From positions 13,408,414 through 13,472,413 of the forward strand of contig CM119263.1 of the NCBI GenBank assembly GCA_051294375.1: a stretch of DNA of 64,000 nucleotides, in the 5' to 3' direction. The notes under the pieces were generated by a model, which was given only the letters and a program-made list of their open reading frames with translations, made no database searches and was not told where the DNA came from. Position numbers and translations under genes: made by a program. The stretch's first letter is position 1. Every line of letters begins with the position of its first letter. This stretch comes from Paraspadella gotoi (lineage: Eukaryota; Chaetognatha). Below, piece after piece: positions 1 through 12,125 of the stretch.

Positions 1-170
1 CTCTCCTTCCTCCCTTTCCTCCCTCTTCTCCTTCTCCTCCCTCTCTCCCTCTCTCGTTAGCGACGAGCCGTTGTGATCTTCACCATTGTTTACGAGGGAC
101 TAATTGCGTCGAAGGCTCGTCGTCCGCGCGGCGGCGTTCCGCTTCGACGCGGCGCCATTTTGAAATCTCG

Positions 171-187
171 TGACGTCACGTGACGTC
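171..187. promoter_or_regulatory. Overlapping CRE and E-box composite
   Basis: TGACGTCACGTGACGTC joins a perfect CRE (TGACGTCA, 171-178) to an E-box (CACGTG, 177-182), with a further GACGTC half overlapping the E-box end. CREB/ATF bZIP factors bind the first and bHLH factors the second. The same composite recurs at 1238-1249. In copy 2 (about 9609-9624) the E-box survives but the CRE has lost a base. Function is inferred from motifs only. Confidence 0.4.
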
Positions 188-803
188 GACGACGATTCTG
201 AGGACGACGATGACGACGAAGACGATGACGACAACGACGACGAAACGAAAATCCGACGCCATCTTTTGACCTTCGAATGAGATGCGTGGGAGAAGTGGAA
301 AGAATTGAGAGAAAATGGGGAAAAAAGGAAGGAAGGATCGAAAAAGAAAAAGGGGGGGGGATGAATTGAGAGAGAAATACGAAAAATAAAAAGGTGAGAA
401 GAATTAGGAAGAAGGCTGAAAATTTGGAAAATCGAAAATATACCACTACAAACTACAACACGAAACACACTCGATGTACCAGTTTTATGATCGTTACTCA
501 CCGCAAACCCAATTGTCATCTAAATCTTAATTGTCGCCCTCATCGTCATCGACGACATTGTCATCAAGGTCGTTGTCATCGTCGTCGTCCCTCTCGTCGT
601 CGTCGTCCTCCTCCATCGATTAATCCCATTTCGGAATCTTGTTTAGGGAACCTTGTGGAGGGAAAGTTTTATCCTTGGAAACGCCACGTGGAATCGGAGC
701 CGGAAATTGGATCCGACCGACGGAGACGATATCACCTTCGGCGCGCGCGGTTTAAATCCCTCGCGGTTCGTCCACGTACCTCGATTTCAGCTTCTTTTCC
801 GGC

Positions 804-850
804 GCCATTTTTCTATGCTTCGCGCGCCATTTGGAGGCTCAACGCGCCAT
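804..850 (+). promoter_or_regulatory. Three spaced GCCAT (Pho/YY1-type) sites
   Basis: GCCAT occurs at 804-808, 826-830 and 846-850, each within a CG-rich GCGCCATTT context, at spacings of 22 and 20 bp (about two helical turns). Further GCCAT sites occur at 154-158 and near 259. GCCAT is the core recognised by Pleiohomeotic/YY1 proteins. The cluster is kept in copy 2 near 10256-10305. Confidence 0.35.
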
Positions 851-1043
851 TTTCCGGCGAATTTCTTTCTAGACGCTCAATGCGCCCTTTTCGATGCCCC
901 GGCGCAATTTTTTTTAAAAGCAAATTCATAGTTATTTAACGGCTATCACTCTTTACTATTTGCCAGCATTTACTTTCATCATATCGCCATTTATTGACGT
1001 TTTGCTCCCAGTTTCGCTTGGCACACCACCATCAATCCTCCTT

Positions 1044-1109
1044 CATTACGCCAATCATCCAAGTCCATTGCGCCAATCATATAAGTTCATTGCGCCAATC
1101 TCCCACGTT
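1044..1109 (+). repeat. 22-bp tandem repeat with CCAAT boxes, 3 units
   Basis: Three consecutive 22-bp units each contain CGCCAATC; units two and three have GCGCCAA, which overlaps NF-Y (CCAAT) and E2F-like cores. The units start at 1044, 1066 and 1088. The array is also present in copy 2 at about 10525-10590, slightly eroded by single-base losses. Confidence 0.7.
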
Positions 1110-1237
1110 CTCTTCGTCATCCCTCCTTTCACAACCGCGCCCTCATTAATTGTTTCTCCCGGAGTCTAACTCTAACAACGACGACGATGACGGCGACGAC
1201 GCCACCGCCCAAATTTGAATTTATTTCCGCGCGCTCG

Positions 1238-1249
1238 TGACGTCACGTG
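1238..1249. promoter_or_regulatory. CRE/E-box composite, second occurrence
   Basis: A perfect TGACGTCA (1238-1245) overlaps CACGTG (1244-1249), followed by a GTCCACGTGACC E-box about 22 bp further on. The equivalent place in copy 2 (near 10717) has lost the CRE centre and part of the E-box. Confidence 0.4.
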
Positions 1250-1569
1250 ACCCTGTTTCGCGCGCGCGCCGGTCCACGTGACCCGCTTTACATTTTTCTC
1301 CATTTTCAGCTAAAAGTTGCCAAAGGCAGATTCGAAGCGACGCTAAATGAGGAGACGCGGGGATGAATCGTAATTGGGATAAACAGCTGCACCGGGGAAG
1401 TGGGGGGGAGGTAGGGGGGGGGAGACGACGACGACGGTGACGACGATGAGGGGAACGACGAGAATAGAGACGACCGAGAGGTGTCTGTCGAAAAGCGATG
1501 ATGACGATGGCGACATTTATCATGTCATTCGTTTATTAATGACGATGATTTATAAGTGAAAATTAAAAA

Positions 1570-1845
1570 GTGTCAAAATCGAAAACAACAAAAAAAAACG
1601 AGAGCGAGGGAGACAGGGACTGCGGTAGGGCTGGATACAGGGAGGGCGACAGGGACAGGGACGTAGAAAGGGACGGCGACAGGGACGGCGACGTCATCGC
1701 TGACGTGAAGAGCGAGGATCGAAAGGACGAGAGGCGAGATGCCAATAACAACCCCGTCTTCCATCGTCTATCGGGTTTTGACGCCGGGAACAATGGGAGC
1801 GGGCAATGGAGGAAAGAAACGATGAGAATGATTTGTATTAGTTAA
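1570..1845 (+). CDS. Possible Arg/Asp-rich open frame (doubtful)
   Basis: This 91-codon open frame is rich in Arg-Asp/Gly-Asp dipeptides, encoded by a 12-bp-like GGCGACAGGGAC minisatellite (about 1645-1700), and then has a less repetitive tail (Lys-Ser-Glu-Asp-Arg, then Pro-Val-Phe-His-Arg). It opens with GTG rather than ATG, so it would have to be an internal exon. The copy at 11040-11310 does not keep the frame. I recognise no family. It may simply be a repeat-derived frame. Confidence 0.15.
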   Translation: MSKSKTTKKNESEGDRDCGRAGYREGDRDRDVERDGDRDGDVIADVKSEDRKDERRDANNNPVFHRLSGFDAGNNGSGQWRKETMRMICIS

Positions 1846-1871
1846 TAATTCATATATTAAAAATACAGACG

Positions 1872-1952
1872 AGAGAGAGAGAGAGAGAAGAGAGCAGAGA
1901 GAGAGAGAGACGAGAGAGAGAGAGAGACGACGATAGAGAGAGAGGAAGAGAG
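1872..1952. repeat. Imperfect (GA)n microsatellite
   Basis: A GA-rich run interrupted by CGA, GCA and GAA. Copy 2 lies at 11341-11423. The 8048-8999 fragment joins the assembly at this same point, so the tract acts as a breakpoint between copies. Confidence 0.8.
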
Positions 1953-2586
1953 ATTATTTTTATCCGTAATTGCTTTATTTTAAAGGTCCGTTTGATTTTT
2001 ACTGTTTATATCGAGGAGAAAGAGCATTTGATTACGATGCCTGTGACAAGGAAAATGACGGAGCGGATTTAAGGTAGGTAAACCACTGTAGGGGAAATGA
2101 AACGACCAGACTAGTTTTTTTTATTTAACCTAACAACAACTAAAGACAAACAAAAGAATGCAGAAAATTGTTGATTGTATTCAAACTGTAGTAATGAAAA
2201 ATTTTGAAAAATACATGCAAAAAAAAAAAGAAAGAAAAAAGAAAAGAAAACTATTTATGAATGGTCAGAGGATTGAAGTAGAAATCGAAGTAGAAAATGA
2301 AGTAGAAAATGATGGAGCTACAAGTCTCTAGTGAATAGGAGAAAACGAAAAAACAGGTGAGAATGTTAAGGAATGAGGAAGAGGAGAAAAGGAGGCCAGG
2401 AGAAAGAGGAAAAGGTAGAGAGAACTGCGGAGAAAGGACGGAAAGAAATCTGAAAATAATTTGATATAATCAATATTCCACTAAAAAAAAAGACGAATAG
2501 AAACGATAAAGATAGAATAAAGTAGTTAGAGACGTGAGTTAACTGTTCGCCTGATCGAATATTCAATTTACAACAGCCTTTGCATA

Positions 2587-2588
<2 letters not shown>

Positions 2589-2680
<92 letters not shown>
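2589..2680. repeat. Pure (CT)n microsatellite, about 92 bp
   Basis: Uninterrupted CT dinucleotides. The equivalent tract in copy 2 (12055-12150) is interrupted, and the third copy is cut by a 10-N gap at 8678-8687. Confidence 0.95.
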
Positions 2681-2685
<5 letters not shown>

Positions 2686-3310
2686 ATTCTCTTCAATTCT
2701 CTTATTCTCGATAATCCTCGATAAAAAAAAAAATCCCAACATTCATTTCCGACATCTCTCTAATCGAGTGTAAAAGAACGGTATACCGACATGAACGATG
2801 ACGGAGACAGACGACGTATGAAATGAGACAATCGCGAAGATGACGATGACACATAACGACGATGACGACGATGATCGACGACCGATGAGATAGACTGAAC
2901 GACGATTCAGATACGATGATGACGACGATAGACGATATCGGACTCGCGAGACTCGCGATACGACGGACGAGTAATGCCGATTATAACCAAGAAAATTCTT
3001 TGGAAATATAGAGGAAATGAACTCAATTGGCAAAAAACCAAAATTACAACACCACAATACAAAACATAATGAAGAATATTTTTAACTAATTTACTTTTTA
3101 CAAATGTACCCGAAGCAGAATGTTACCAAAAAAAAAAGAAAGGGAATCAATAAAATTTCGATTAAAACTTAAACTCCGATACTTTCGTCCTTTTTTCTTC
3201 CCAGTCTCTTCCCCCCCCCCCCCGTCTCCTCGTTTCCTCATTTGTTTCTCTGACGCGGTTGACACTTTTATCGACGCTTGTATTGCTTTACTACGACGCC
3301 GCCATCTAGC

Positions 3311-3336
3311 TTCTTTCTTTCTTTCTTTCTTTCTTT

Positions 3337-3368
<32 letters not shown>

Positions 3369-3369
3369 T

Positions 3370-3400
<31 letters not shown>

Positions 3401-3415
3401 CTCTTTTTTCTTGTC
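3311..3415. repeat. (TTTC)n tetranucleotide tract
   Basis: About 100 bp of TTTC units with occasional TTTTC, followed by a looser CTTT-rich stretch. The copy at 12785-12900 runs into a 25-N gap at 12905-12929. Confidence 0.9.
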
Positions 3416-5509
3416 TTTCTCTTTTTCTATCCTTTTTTCCTTCTTTCAGTCATTCTTTCTTATTGTTTCTCTCTTCTGCGGGCTTCGCGCGTTTTCGGCG
3501 TCGCGCGCGTTTTTGGTTCTGTGTGCGGAGAAAAAGTGGGAAACTGGGGCACTAAGGGTTTGTCCCTGTCTGGTGGTTGGAGTTTGTTCGATGGAAGCTA
3601 TAATTTGGAGATTTCTGCCATGTTCACGTCATTTGAAGGAGTAAAAGGAAAAAAAAAACACAAAATATTCTTTCTTTAACTTTTTAAGTTTGAATTCTTC
3701 GGCCACATATTTCGTTGCTCGTCTTCGAAGACTTCGTGGTGAAAAGAGGACGTTGGCGAATTTTTTTTTTTTTTTTCGTTTATCCCGATTATCGGCGGTC
3801 TTTTACCTCTTAGCGCCCCGCTCACGAGAACGTCGCAAGACGAGAGGCGACGACGCGCGCGTTGCGTGACGCCGTTTCGATCGGAAGCGTGAGAGAGCCG
3901 ATTGCGGCGTTCATCCGGCGAAATCGGCCGCGGTCGGGGAATGAGGGGCGTACGTGTTATGGGAAAGAGGAGGCTCCGGGAGGGGAGCGTGAGCGGGTGG
4001 GATGTCGGAAGACAGAAAAGGGTACGGTCTCGTGGAATCGTGAGGGTTGTAGTACATAGATTTGCCCCTGAAGAGTGGAGCATTTTTGTGGGTTTTGGGG
4101 CTTCGCTTCGTTAGGTGGATTATATCGAGAATTTTTTTGGAGAAAAGTAGAGGATCAGAAAGCACTTGTTAATAAAGAAAGCGCAAGTCGCTCTTCTTAC
4201 GTGATATTAGGGCAATGGAATACGGGGAAGGGAAAGCGGGTCGTTCGCGAGTTGCCGTTCGAGTTCGGCAGAGCGATATCGGATATGAGTTAATGATCGA
4301 AGCGGGTACAGAGAGGATGGAAAGTCGGAGACAGGGTGGACGAGGGGTGTGAGGATAGTAGCAGATGAGAAGTCTTGGAGAAATGATCGAGGAAACAGGT
4401 TTAAAAAAAAAAAACAAACTATAACGTTTTAAATAAACTTTCCAAAACAGATTGCGTAAATTGATAATAAAATAGTAGATATTAAGCTGGTTTCGAAATC
4501 CGTCAGCGAAGGGTTTTGAAAGTTGAAATAGAAGCTCGAAACCGTTGGGAGAGGGAGAGAGATTTTGGAAACGGAAGGTTGGCGGCAAATGACCTGAATG
4601 CTAAAGGTAGAGAGAGGAGAACCGAGGAGAAATTTCCCAGAATTTCGTTATAAAAAACGTTGGCGTGCGCTTTTGAACCGCGTCGAGTCCGCCGGGGACC
4701 GAGGAGTAATTCCGTTTTCGAAAGGGAATGTTCAATGTTGTCCGGGGAAGGAACCAGTTTGTAAATTTTAAAGGCCCGCTCTTTTTTCCGCAGGATATTT
4801 TTGTTTTATTTGTTGATTAACAGTGTTAGACATTGTTATAGGCTTTCATCGTCTGGTTTTTTTGCACAAAATTATGATTGATTAATCAGTAACAAGTTGT
4901 TATCCAGTTAAAAGTTAAGGATGAGATTACAAGTATTAAACAAGTTGTTAATCAGTTAATTAAGTTCATACTATTTTACAAGGGCTTCGAAGGTTTTTTC
5001 TCTGGTAAGTATGAAGTTAAAAAATTATCTGCAACATAGTAATGTCCCCGGAAGTTCCTTAGTATCAAAAAAAACTTGTGAAAAAGAAGAAAGAAAACTT
5101 CACCGTCACAAACCACCACTTCATCACGGTCATTAAATTCCCTCGTGGAGGTCCAGAGAAACCCAGATTCAAAAATAACCCTAATTTATTCAGATTCCCA
5201 CGAAAAAATGGGGGAAAAACAAACTCTTAGGCAGTGGTCCCGTTCAGAGTGTCAATAGTGTATTTCCGATTCAGAAAAGGAAAAAAAAAAAAAAGAAGGG
5301 GACGAAAGAAGCGCGAGTCCGTAATTTGAATGAAGAAGCGAGTAATTACTCGGAACAATTGTTTTGATTTACTCATGAGAGGCCGCATTATGAATAAACG
5401 AGTATCTGGCGAGCAACCACCCTTGTTTGGGTTAGAGTAGACCGACATGAATATTTCATGTCCCGCGCCGCCGCATAACGAGTCACATCGAAAAAACCCG
5501 CGAGTCGGA

Positions 5510-5561
5510 GAGAGGGAGGGAGAGAAAGAGAGAGAGGAGAGAGAGAGAGGGGAGAGAGAGA

Positions 5562-5628
<67 letters not shown>

Positions 5629-5630
5629 AG
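5510..5630. repeat. (GA)n microsatellite
   Basis: GA repeats with single-base interruptions. The sequence on the left differs between B copies (1 and 2 share one flank, 3 and 4 share another), so assembly paths switch inside this tract. Confidence 0.9.
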
Positions 5631-6411
5631 GAAAAAAGGTGAGTGGTGGAGGAAAGGTTGAATGGTGAGGAAAATTCCTGCGCGTGGGGCAACTCGACAA
5701 AGCGGAACCTAAGTGTATTATGTCAATGAGTTAGCCTTATCGTAATTAAACTTCTCTTAATGGAGTCGTCCGAAAACGGTCGGCGAGTTCGAGCGTCTTA
5801 ACGTAATCCTCCTCTCTCTTTATAAGTCTTTCTTTTTTTTCTTTATAAGCAATCGGACTTTCTTTTTTATTTTATCTGTCCCTCTCCTCAGTATTTAATT
5901 TTTTATTTCTCTTTCTCGTGTGCTTTACCTTTTCCATCCGTCTATCTATTCTAATTTGCTTTTCGTTCTTTGCTTTCTTTTTTTCCTCTTCGTTCTTCGC
6001 TGTAAAAAAGTATGAAACGGAGTTTTTTTTATATGAACAGTCGGGATTTACGAGAGTCGTGATTCGCCTTGACAACGCTCGTCCGCCAACCCAGTCTTTC
6101 GCTAGCCGCCTTAAGCTAACGCCCTTGAAAACAAGCGCAGCGCTTTAACAAACGCGTCGCTTGGAGGGCCGAGTTGAAGCGGGTAAAAAATGAATTTTTA
6201 TCTGGAACTAAAATTGAAGCACACAAAAAAGAAACACGGTATAGTAAAGAATAAAGAAATAAGCACGAGTGGACTGCCCAAGCAAAAAAAGAATGATGAC
6301 ATCAACAAATAAGGAACATTCATGCATAACTTTGATCTGCCTTTGGCAAAAAGTGACGAAAACGTTTTAAGTCGACCAACCGACCTCTTTCGCCCTCTCG
6401 TGCCACCGAGA

Positions 6412-6419
6412 ATTTGCAT
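6412..6419 (-). promoter_or_regulatory. Octamer ATTTGCAT
   Basis: A perfect POU/Oct octamer. It is retained in the other B copies at 15855-15862 and, inverted, at 19376-19383. The same octamer is found in unrelated parts of the window: 32696-32703, 36206-36213 (copy 38345-38352), 44377-44384, 44706-44713, 47114-47121 and their E copies. Confidence 0.3.
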
Positions 6420-6599
6420 AAAAAACTCGCCCTCGCATCTAAGGCCATCTATCATCGATCCATCATAAACGCAATGAACGACATTTCTTCGACGTCTTCG
6501 AGGTTGAGCGCGCGAATAGGAAGACGCAGCGAGGAGCAGCGACATCAAAGAGGGAGAGAGCAGAGAGAGTAGACCGGAAAAAGCAAAAAAAAAAAGGAG

Positions 6600-6609
6600 A
6601 AAGAGAGAC

Positions 6610-6665
<56 letters not shown>

Positions 6666-6715
6666 AGAGAGAGAAAGAGAGAGAGGAGAGAAGAGAGAAG
6701 AGAGAGAGAGAGGGA
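6600..6715. repeat. (GA)n microsatellite, variable between copies
   Basis: The only place where B copies 1 and 2 differ: copy 2 (16045-16165) has different interruptions and is 5 bp longer. Confidence 0.9.
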
Positions 6716-7914
6716 GTCCACGGGAACGAGAGAAATGTTACAAATAACGCCACCGGAGATACGCGTAAAACAGCTGCCCGGTAGAGTCTTCAGACGCAAG
6801 ACAGATCATGCAAATATTTCTGCTCAGAGAAAGAACTAAAGAGAGGTTGATAAAAAACAAGCAGAAATAAAATGAATGATGCGTCGGCAGGAGGATGAGG
6901 GGAGGTAAGGGTGGAAGGTGAGGTGAAAAAGGGGCGGGTGGCGAAGAACGGAAAAGACAGGAGAGAGGAGGAGGAGAAGAGGGAGAGAGGGAGAGAAGGG
7001 GGAGAGAGGAGAGGAGAAGATGAGAAAGATCATGCGAGGCTGAAGAAGAAGAAAAATGAGAGATTGGAATGATATTAAGGACGACTTAGGGAGGAAGTAA
7101 AAGGAACGGGGAAGGTAGGGGAAATTAAAAAAAGAGGAAGAAGAGCGTAAATAGGAGATTTTATCGATCAAAAATGGCGTTCAGAGTAGAGAGAGAGAGA
7201 GTTTCGTTAGAGTTTTTGTCCCAAATAATCTATGACGGCGGTACGCCACTCGAGACGATTTCCCAGTAGGAGCAAGAAGTTAGCGCACGAGGAGAGAGCG
7301 AGAGAGAGAGTAGAGAGAGAAGAGAGAGGAGAGGAGATGCGGATTGCTTTATGGGTGCAAAGGCTTTTGAGGGCAATGAAACTCATAATACTCAATAATC
7401 ATGCCCGAAGGAAGAAAAGAACGGGGGGGGGTGAGAGCGGACTCGCACGAGTGGAGTAGTGGCAGGCGAAGCCAGAGGGCTCGAGAGTGAGAATTGAATC
7501 GAAGACAATCGAGAGTCGAGCATAATGGGGGAGAGATCCTCCCTTTTTTTTTTTACAATCTCCCGAGCGCGGCTGAGAAGAAAGGGAAAAGAAATGAAGG
7601 GAAGAGAGAGGATAGGAAAGAGAGAAAAGAATGAAGGAAAGAGGAATGAAGAAAAGGAAAGGCATGAGGAGACGATGAAAGGTAGAGGAAGGGGAAACGA
7701 AGGAAAAGTGAAAATCAACTGCCCGCCGTTTATAGGTTCTCTTCATCTCCACCTCGAAAAGAAGTCTCTTTCGCTCTCTCTCTATCTCTCTACTCACTCT
7801 CATTCTTTTTCTTTCTCTCACTCTCCCTGGTCGGGTCAAACTCTTCCTCGCCCATCAAGCCTCTTTCATGCTTAAGCGCGATTGTCGTTGTCGCTTTCAA
7901 ATAACTGAAGCGTG

Positions 7915-7960
7915 ATTGGTCGGTTAACGCGCCCTAATCGATAACGCTAGGATGACGTAA
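7915..7960. promoter_or_regulatory. Inverted CCAAT plus CRE-like site
   Basis: ATTGG (7915-7919) lies 33 bp before TGACGTAA (7953-7960), a CRE/PAR-bZIP type site. The pair is kept in copy 2 (17363-17408) and in the inverted copy (about 17971-18031). No TATA box or transcript evidence is visible. Confidence 0.3.
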
Positions 7961-8022
7961 TGACTGAATTAGTGGCCGAATTCTCTCCCCCATTTTTTTT
8001 CTCTTTCTCTTCTCTTTCTCGT

Positions 8023-8047
8023 NNNNNNNNNNNNNNNNNNNNNNNNN
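8023..8047. other. Assembly gap, 25 N
   Basis: A run of N placed between the end of block B copy 1 and a partial third copy of block A. B copy 2 ends at an equivalent gap (17471-17495). Confidence 0.99.
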
Positions 8048-8999
8048 ATTTTTATCCGTAATTGCTTTATTAAAGGTTCCGTTTGATTTTACTGTTTATC
8101 GAGGAGAAAGAGCATTGATTACGATGCTGTGACAAGGAAAATGACGGAGCGAATTTTAGGTAGTAAACCACTAGGGGAAATGAACGACCAGACTTTTTTT
8201 TATTTATTTAACCTAACAAAACTAAAGACAAACAAAAGAATGGCAGAAAATTGTTGATTGTATCAAACTGTAGTAATGAAAAATTTGGAAAATACTGCAA
8301 AAAAAAAGAAAGAAAAAGAAAAGAAACTATTTTGAATGAGTCAGAGATGAAGTAGAAATGAAGTAGAAATGAAGTAGAAATGATGGAGCCTACAGTCTCT
8401 AGTGAATAGGAGAAACGAAAAACAGAGTGAGAATGTTAAGGATGAGGAAGAGGAGAAAAGGAGGCAGGAGAAAGAGGAAAGGTAGAGAGAACTGCGGAGG
8501 AAAGGACGGGAAAGAAATCTGAAAATAATGATAATAATCAATATTCACTAAAAAAAGAAACGGATAAGAAACGATAAACGAATAGAATAAAGTAGTAGAG
8601 ACGTGAGTTTAACTTGTTCGCCTGATCGAATTCAATTTACAACAGCCTTGCATTAGACTCTCTCTCTCTCTCTCTCTNNNNNNNNNNCATTTCCGATCCA
8701 ACTCTCGTCTCGACATCGAAAGAGGAAAAGTAAAAGAACGAGATAGATAACGACGATGACGATGACGACGATGACGAATGACGACGATAACGACGATGAC
8801 GTCGACGATAATGACCATTATAACCAAGAAAATTCTTTGGAAAAATAGAGGAAATGAACTCAATTGTAAAAAACCAAATTAGCAACCACAAATACAAAAA
8901 AATAATGAAGAATATTTTTAACTAATATACTTTTTACAAATGTACCGAAGAAATGTTACCAAAAAAAAATGAAAGGGAATCAATAAAATTTCGATAAAA
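8048..8999. repeat. Partial third copy of block A
   Basis: It matches 1954-3166 and 11423-12640 with many one-base losses and carries its own 10-N gap (8678-8687) inside the CT tract. It ends abruptly at 8999, where the sequence changes to CT-rich DNA not found at that point in the other copies. It is probably an unmerged contig end. Confidence 0.8.
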
Positions 9000-9097
9000 T
9001 CGCTTCGCTCTCACTCTACCTCCCTCGAGACTCGAACATTCTCTCTTCCATCCTCCTGTCTGACTGTCTCTTCTCCCTTCCCTTCTCCTATACTCTC

Positions 9098-9139
<42 letters not shown>

Positions 9140-9436
9140 CTCTCTCTCTCTCTCTCTCACTCTCTCTCTCTCTCTCTCTTTCCTACAGCGAGCACACGAC
9201 ACTTCTTCCCACTTTCTCCAGGAAGCCTATTTTTCCTTGCTTTCTTTTTCCCACTCTCTCCCCAGGCCTTATATCATTCTCCTCTCCTTCCTCCATTTTC
9301 TTTCTCTTCTCCTTCTCCTCCCTTCTCTCCCTCCCTCCCTCCCTTAATCATTCTCTCTCCTTCCTCCCTTTCTTTCTCTTCTCCTTCTCCTCTTCTTCCT
9401 TCCTCCCTTTCTTTTTCTCTTTCTCCTTCTTCCTCT
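9000..9436. repeat. Pyrimidine-rich leader to block A copy 2
   Basis: Almost entirely C and T on the + strand, with (CT)n at 9108-9180 and CCTTCTCCT-type motifs. The window begins inside the equivalent sequence of copy 1. I see no gene. Confidence 0.8.
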
Positions 9437-12060
9437 CCTTCTCCCTTTCCTCCCTCTTCTCCTTCTCCTCCCTTCTCTCCCATCCTCGTTAGCGACGAAC
9501 CGTTGTGATTCTTCACCATTGTTTACGAGGGACTTAATTGCGTCGAAGGCTCGTTCGTCCGCGCGGGCGGCGTTCCGCTTCGGACTCGGCGCCATTTTTG
9601 AAATCTCGTACGTCACGTGACGCGACGACGATTTCTGGACGACGATGACGACGAAGACGATGACGACAACGACGACGAACGAAAATCACGACGCCATTTT
9701 TTGACCTTCGAATGAGATGCGTGGGAGAAGTGGAAAGAATTGAGGAAGAAAATGGGAAAAAAAGGAAGGAAGGATTCGAAAAGAAAAAAGGGTGGGGGGG
9801 TATGATTGAGAGAAGAAATACGAAAATAAAAAGTGAGAGAATTAGGAATGAAGGCTGAAATTTGGAAAATCGAAAATTCACTACAAACACAACAACGAAA
9901 ACACACTCGATGTACCAGTTTATTTATGATCGGTTACTCACCGCAAACCCAATTGTCATCTAAATCTTAATTGTCCCTCCTCATCGTCATCGACGAACAT
10001 TGTCATTCAAGGTCGTTGTCATCGTTCGTCGTCCCTCTCGTCGTTCGGTCCGTCCTCCTCCATCCGATTAATTCCCATTTCGGAATCTGTTTAGGGAACC
10101 TTGTGAGAGGGAAATTTTATCCTTGGGAAACGCCACGTGGAATCGGAGCCGGAAAATTGGATCCGACGACGGAGACGATATCACCTTCGGCGCGCGCGGT
10201 TAAAATCCCCTCGCGGTTCGTTCCCACGTTACCTCGATTTCAGCTTCTTTTCTGCCGCCATTTTTCTTATGCTTCGGCGCGCCATTGTGGAGGCTCAACG
10301 CGCCATTTTCCGGCGAATTTTCTTTTTTCTAAAGACGCTCAATGCGCCCTTTTCGATTTGCCCCCGGCGCAATTTTTTTTTAAAAGCAAATAATTAAATT
10401 ATAAACGGTTATTTTACGGCTCATCTACTGTCTATTTCAGTCTTTACTTTTCATCATACTCGCCATATTGACGTTCTTTGATCTCCCAGTTTTGGACTTG
10501 GCACAACCACCATCAATCTCCTCTTATTACGCCAATCATCCAAGTCCATTGCCGCCAATCATATAAGTTCATTGCCCAATCACCCACGTTCTCTTCGTCT
10601 ATCCCTCCTTTCACAACCGCGCCTCATTAATTGTTTCTTCCCGGAGTCTAACTCTAACAACGACGACGATGACGGCGACGACGCCACCGCCCAAATTGAT
10701 TTATTTCCGCGCGCTCGTGAAGTCACGTACCCTGTTTCGCGCGCGCCGCGTTCCACGTTGACCGCTTTACATTTTCTCCATTTTCAGCTAAAGTGCCAAA
10801 GCAGATTCGAAGCGCGCTAAATGAGGAGACGCGGATGAATCGTAATTGGGATAAACAGCTGCACCGGGAAGTGGGGGGAGTAGGGGGGGAGACGACGACG
10901 ACGGTTGACGACCGATTGAGCGGGACGACGAGAATAGAGACGGACCGAGAGTGTCTATGTCGAAAAGCGATGATGACGATGGCGACTTATCAGTCATTCG
11001 TTTATTTAATGACGTATGATTATAAGTGAAAATTAAAAAGTCAAAATCGAAAACAAACAAAAAAAAAAACGAAGCGAGGGAGACAGGGACTGCGATAGGG
11101 CGCGATACAGGGAGGCGACGGGAGAGGGAACGTAGAAAGGGATGCGCGACAGGGCGGCACGTCTATCGCTGACCGTCGAGAGCGAGGATCGAAGGACCGA
11201 GAGGCGAGAGATGCCAATAACACCCTTCTTCCATGTCTATGCGGTTTTGGACGCCGGGAACAATGGGACAGCGGGAATGGAGGAAAGAAACGATGAGAAT
11301 GATTGTATTAGTTAATAATTCATATATTAAAAATACAGACGAGAAGAGAGAGAGAGAAGAGAGCAGAGAGAGAGAGAGACGAGAGAGGAGAAGAGAGAGA
11401 GAAGAGAGGAGAGAGAGAGAGATTATTTTTATCCGTAATTGCTTTTTATTAAAGGTTCCGTTTGATTTTACTGTTTTATCGAGGAGAAAGAGCATTTTGA
11501 TTACGATGCCTGTGACAAGGAAAATACGGAGCGGATTTAAGGTAGTAAACCACTTAGGGAAATGAACGACCAGACTAGTTTTATTTATTTATACCTAACA
11601 AAAACTAAAGACAAACAAAAGAATGCAGAAAATTGTTGATTGTATCAAACTGTTGTAATGAAAAATTTTGAAAAATACATGCAAAAAAAAAAAGAAAGAA
11701 AAAAGAAAAGAAAACTATTTATTGAAATGAGTCAGAGGATGAAGTAGAAATGAAGTAGAAAATGAAGTAGACAATGATGGAGCTACAAGTCTCTAGTGAA
11801 GATGAAACGAAAAACAGATGAGAATGTTAAGATGAGGAAGAGGAGAAAAGGAGGCCAGGAGAAAGAGGAAAAGGTAGAGAGAACTGCCGGAGGAAAGGAC
11901 GGGAAAGAAATCTGAAAATAATGATAATAATCAATATTCACTAAAAAAAGAAACGGAATAAGAAACGATAAAACGATAGAATAAAGTAGTTAGGAGACCG
12001 TGAGTTAACTGTTCGCCTGATCGAATATCAATTTACAACAGCCTTGCATTAGACTCTCTC

Positions 12061-12125
<65 letters not shown>

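Larger units (their letters stand above)
1..5432. repeat. Large duplicated block A, copy 1
   Basis: This block aligns along its length with 9437-14875 in the same orientation. The two copies differ mostly by single-base insertions and deletions, inside and outside homopolymers, and rarely by substitutions, which is the signature of uncorrected long reads or separately assembled alleles. It holds GAC/GTC tracts (185-245, 1170-1205, 1425-1510, 2790-2960), a 22-bp CCAAT repeat, CRE/E-box composites, a GCCAT cluster, a (CT)n tract, a (TTTC)n tract and a C-run near 3215-3228. I see no convincing gene in it. Because indels change every few tens of bases between copies, its open frames are unreliable. 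Confidence 0.85.
5433..8022. repeat. Duplicated block B, copy 1
   Basis: This block matches 14876-17470 without visible difference outside the GA tract near 6620-6680. Unlike block A, it shows no scattered indels between those two copies, so one was probably copied from the other during polishing or gap filling. A third, inverted, indel-rich copy lies at 17941-20160 and a fourth at 24937-27075. The contents are GA tracts (5510-5630, 6600-6715), purine-rich sequence 6890-7200 and 7400-7720, and a CCAAT/CRE-like cluster near the right end. No gene is recognised. Confidence 0.9.

Noticed and set aside
5447-5668. Arg-Glu and Leu-Ser repeat proteins here and at many GA/CT tracts
   Set aside because: They are translations of (GA)n/(CT)n in whichever frame is open, on both strands.
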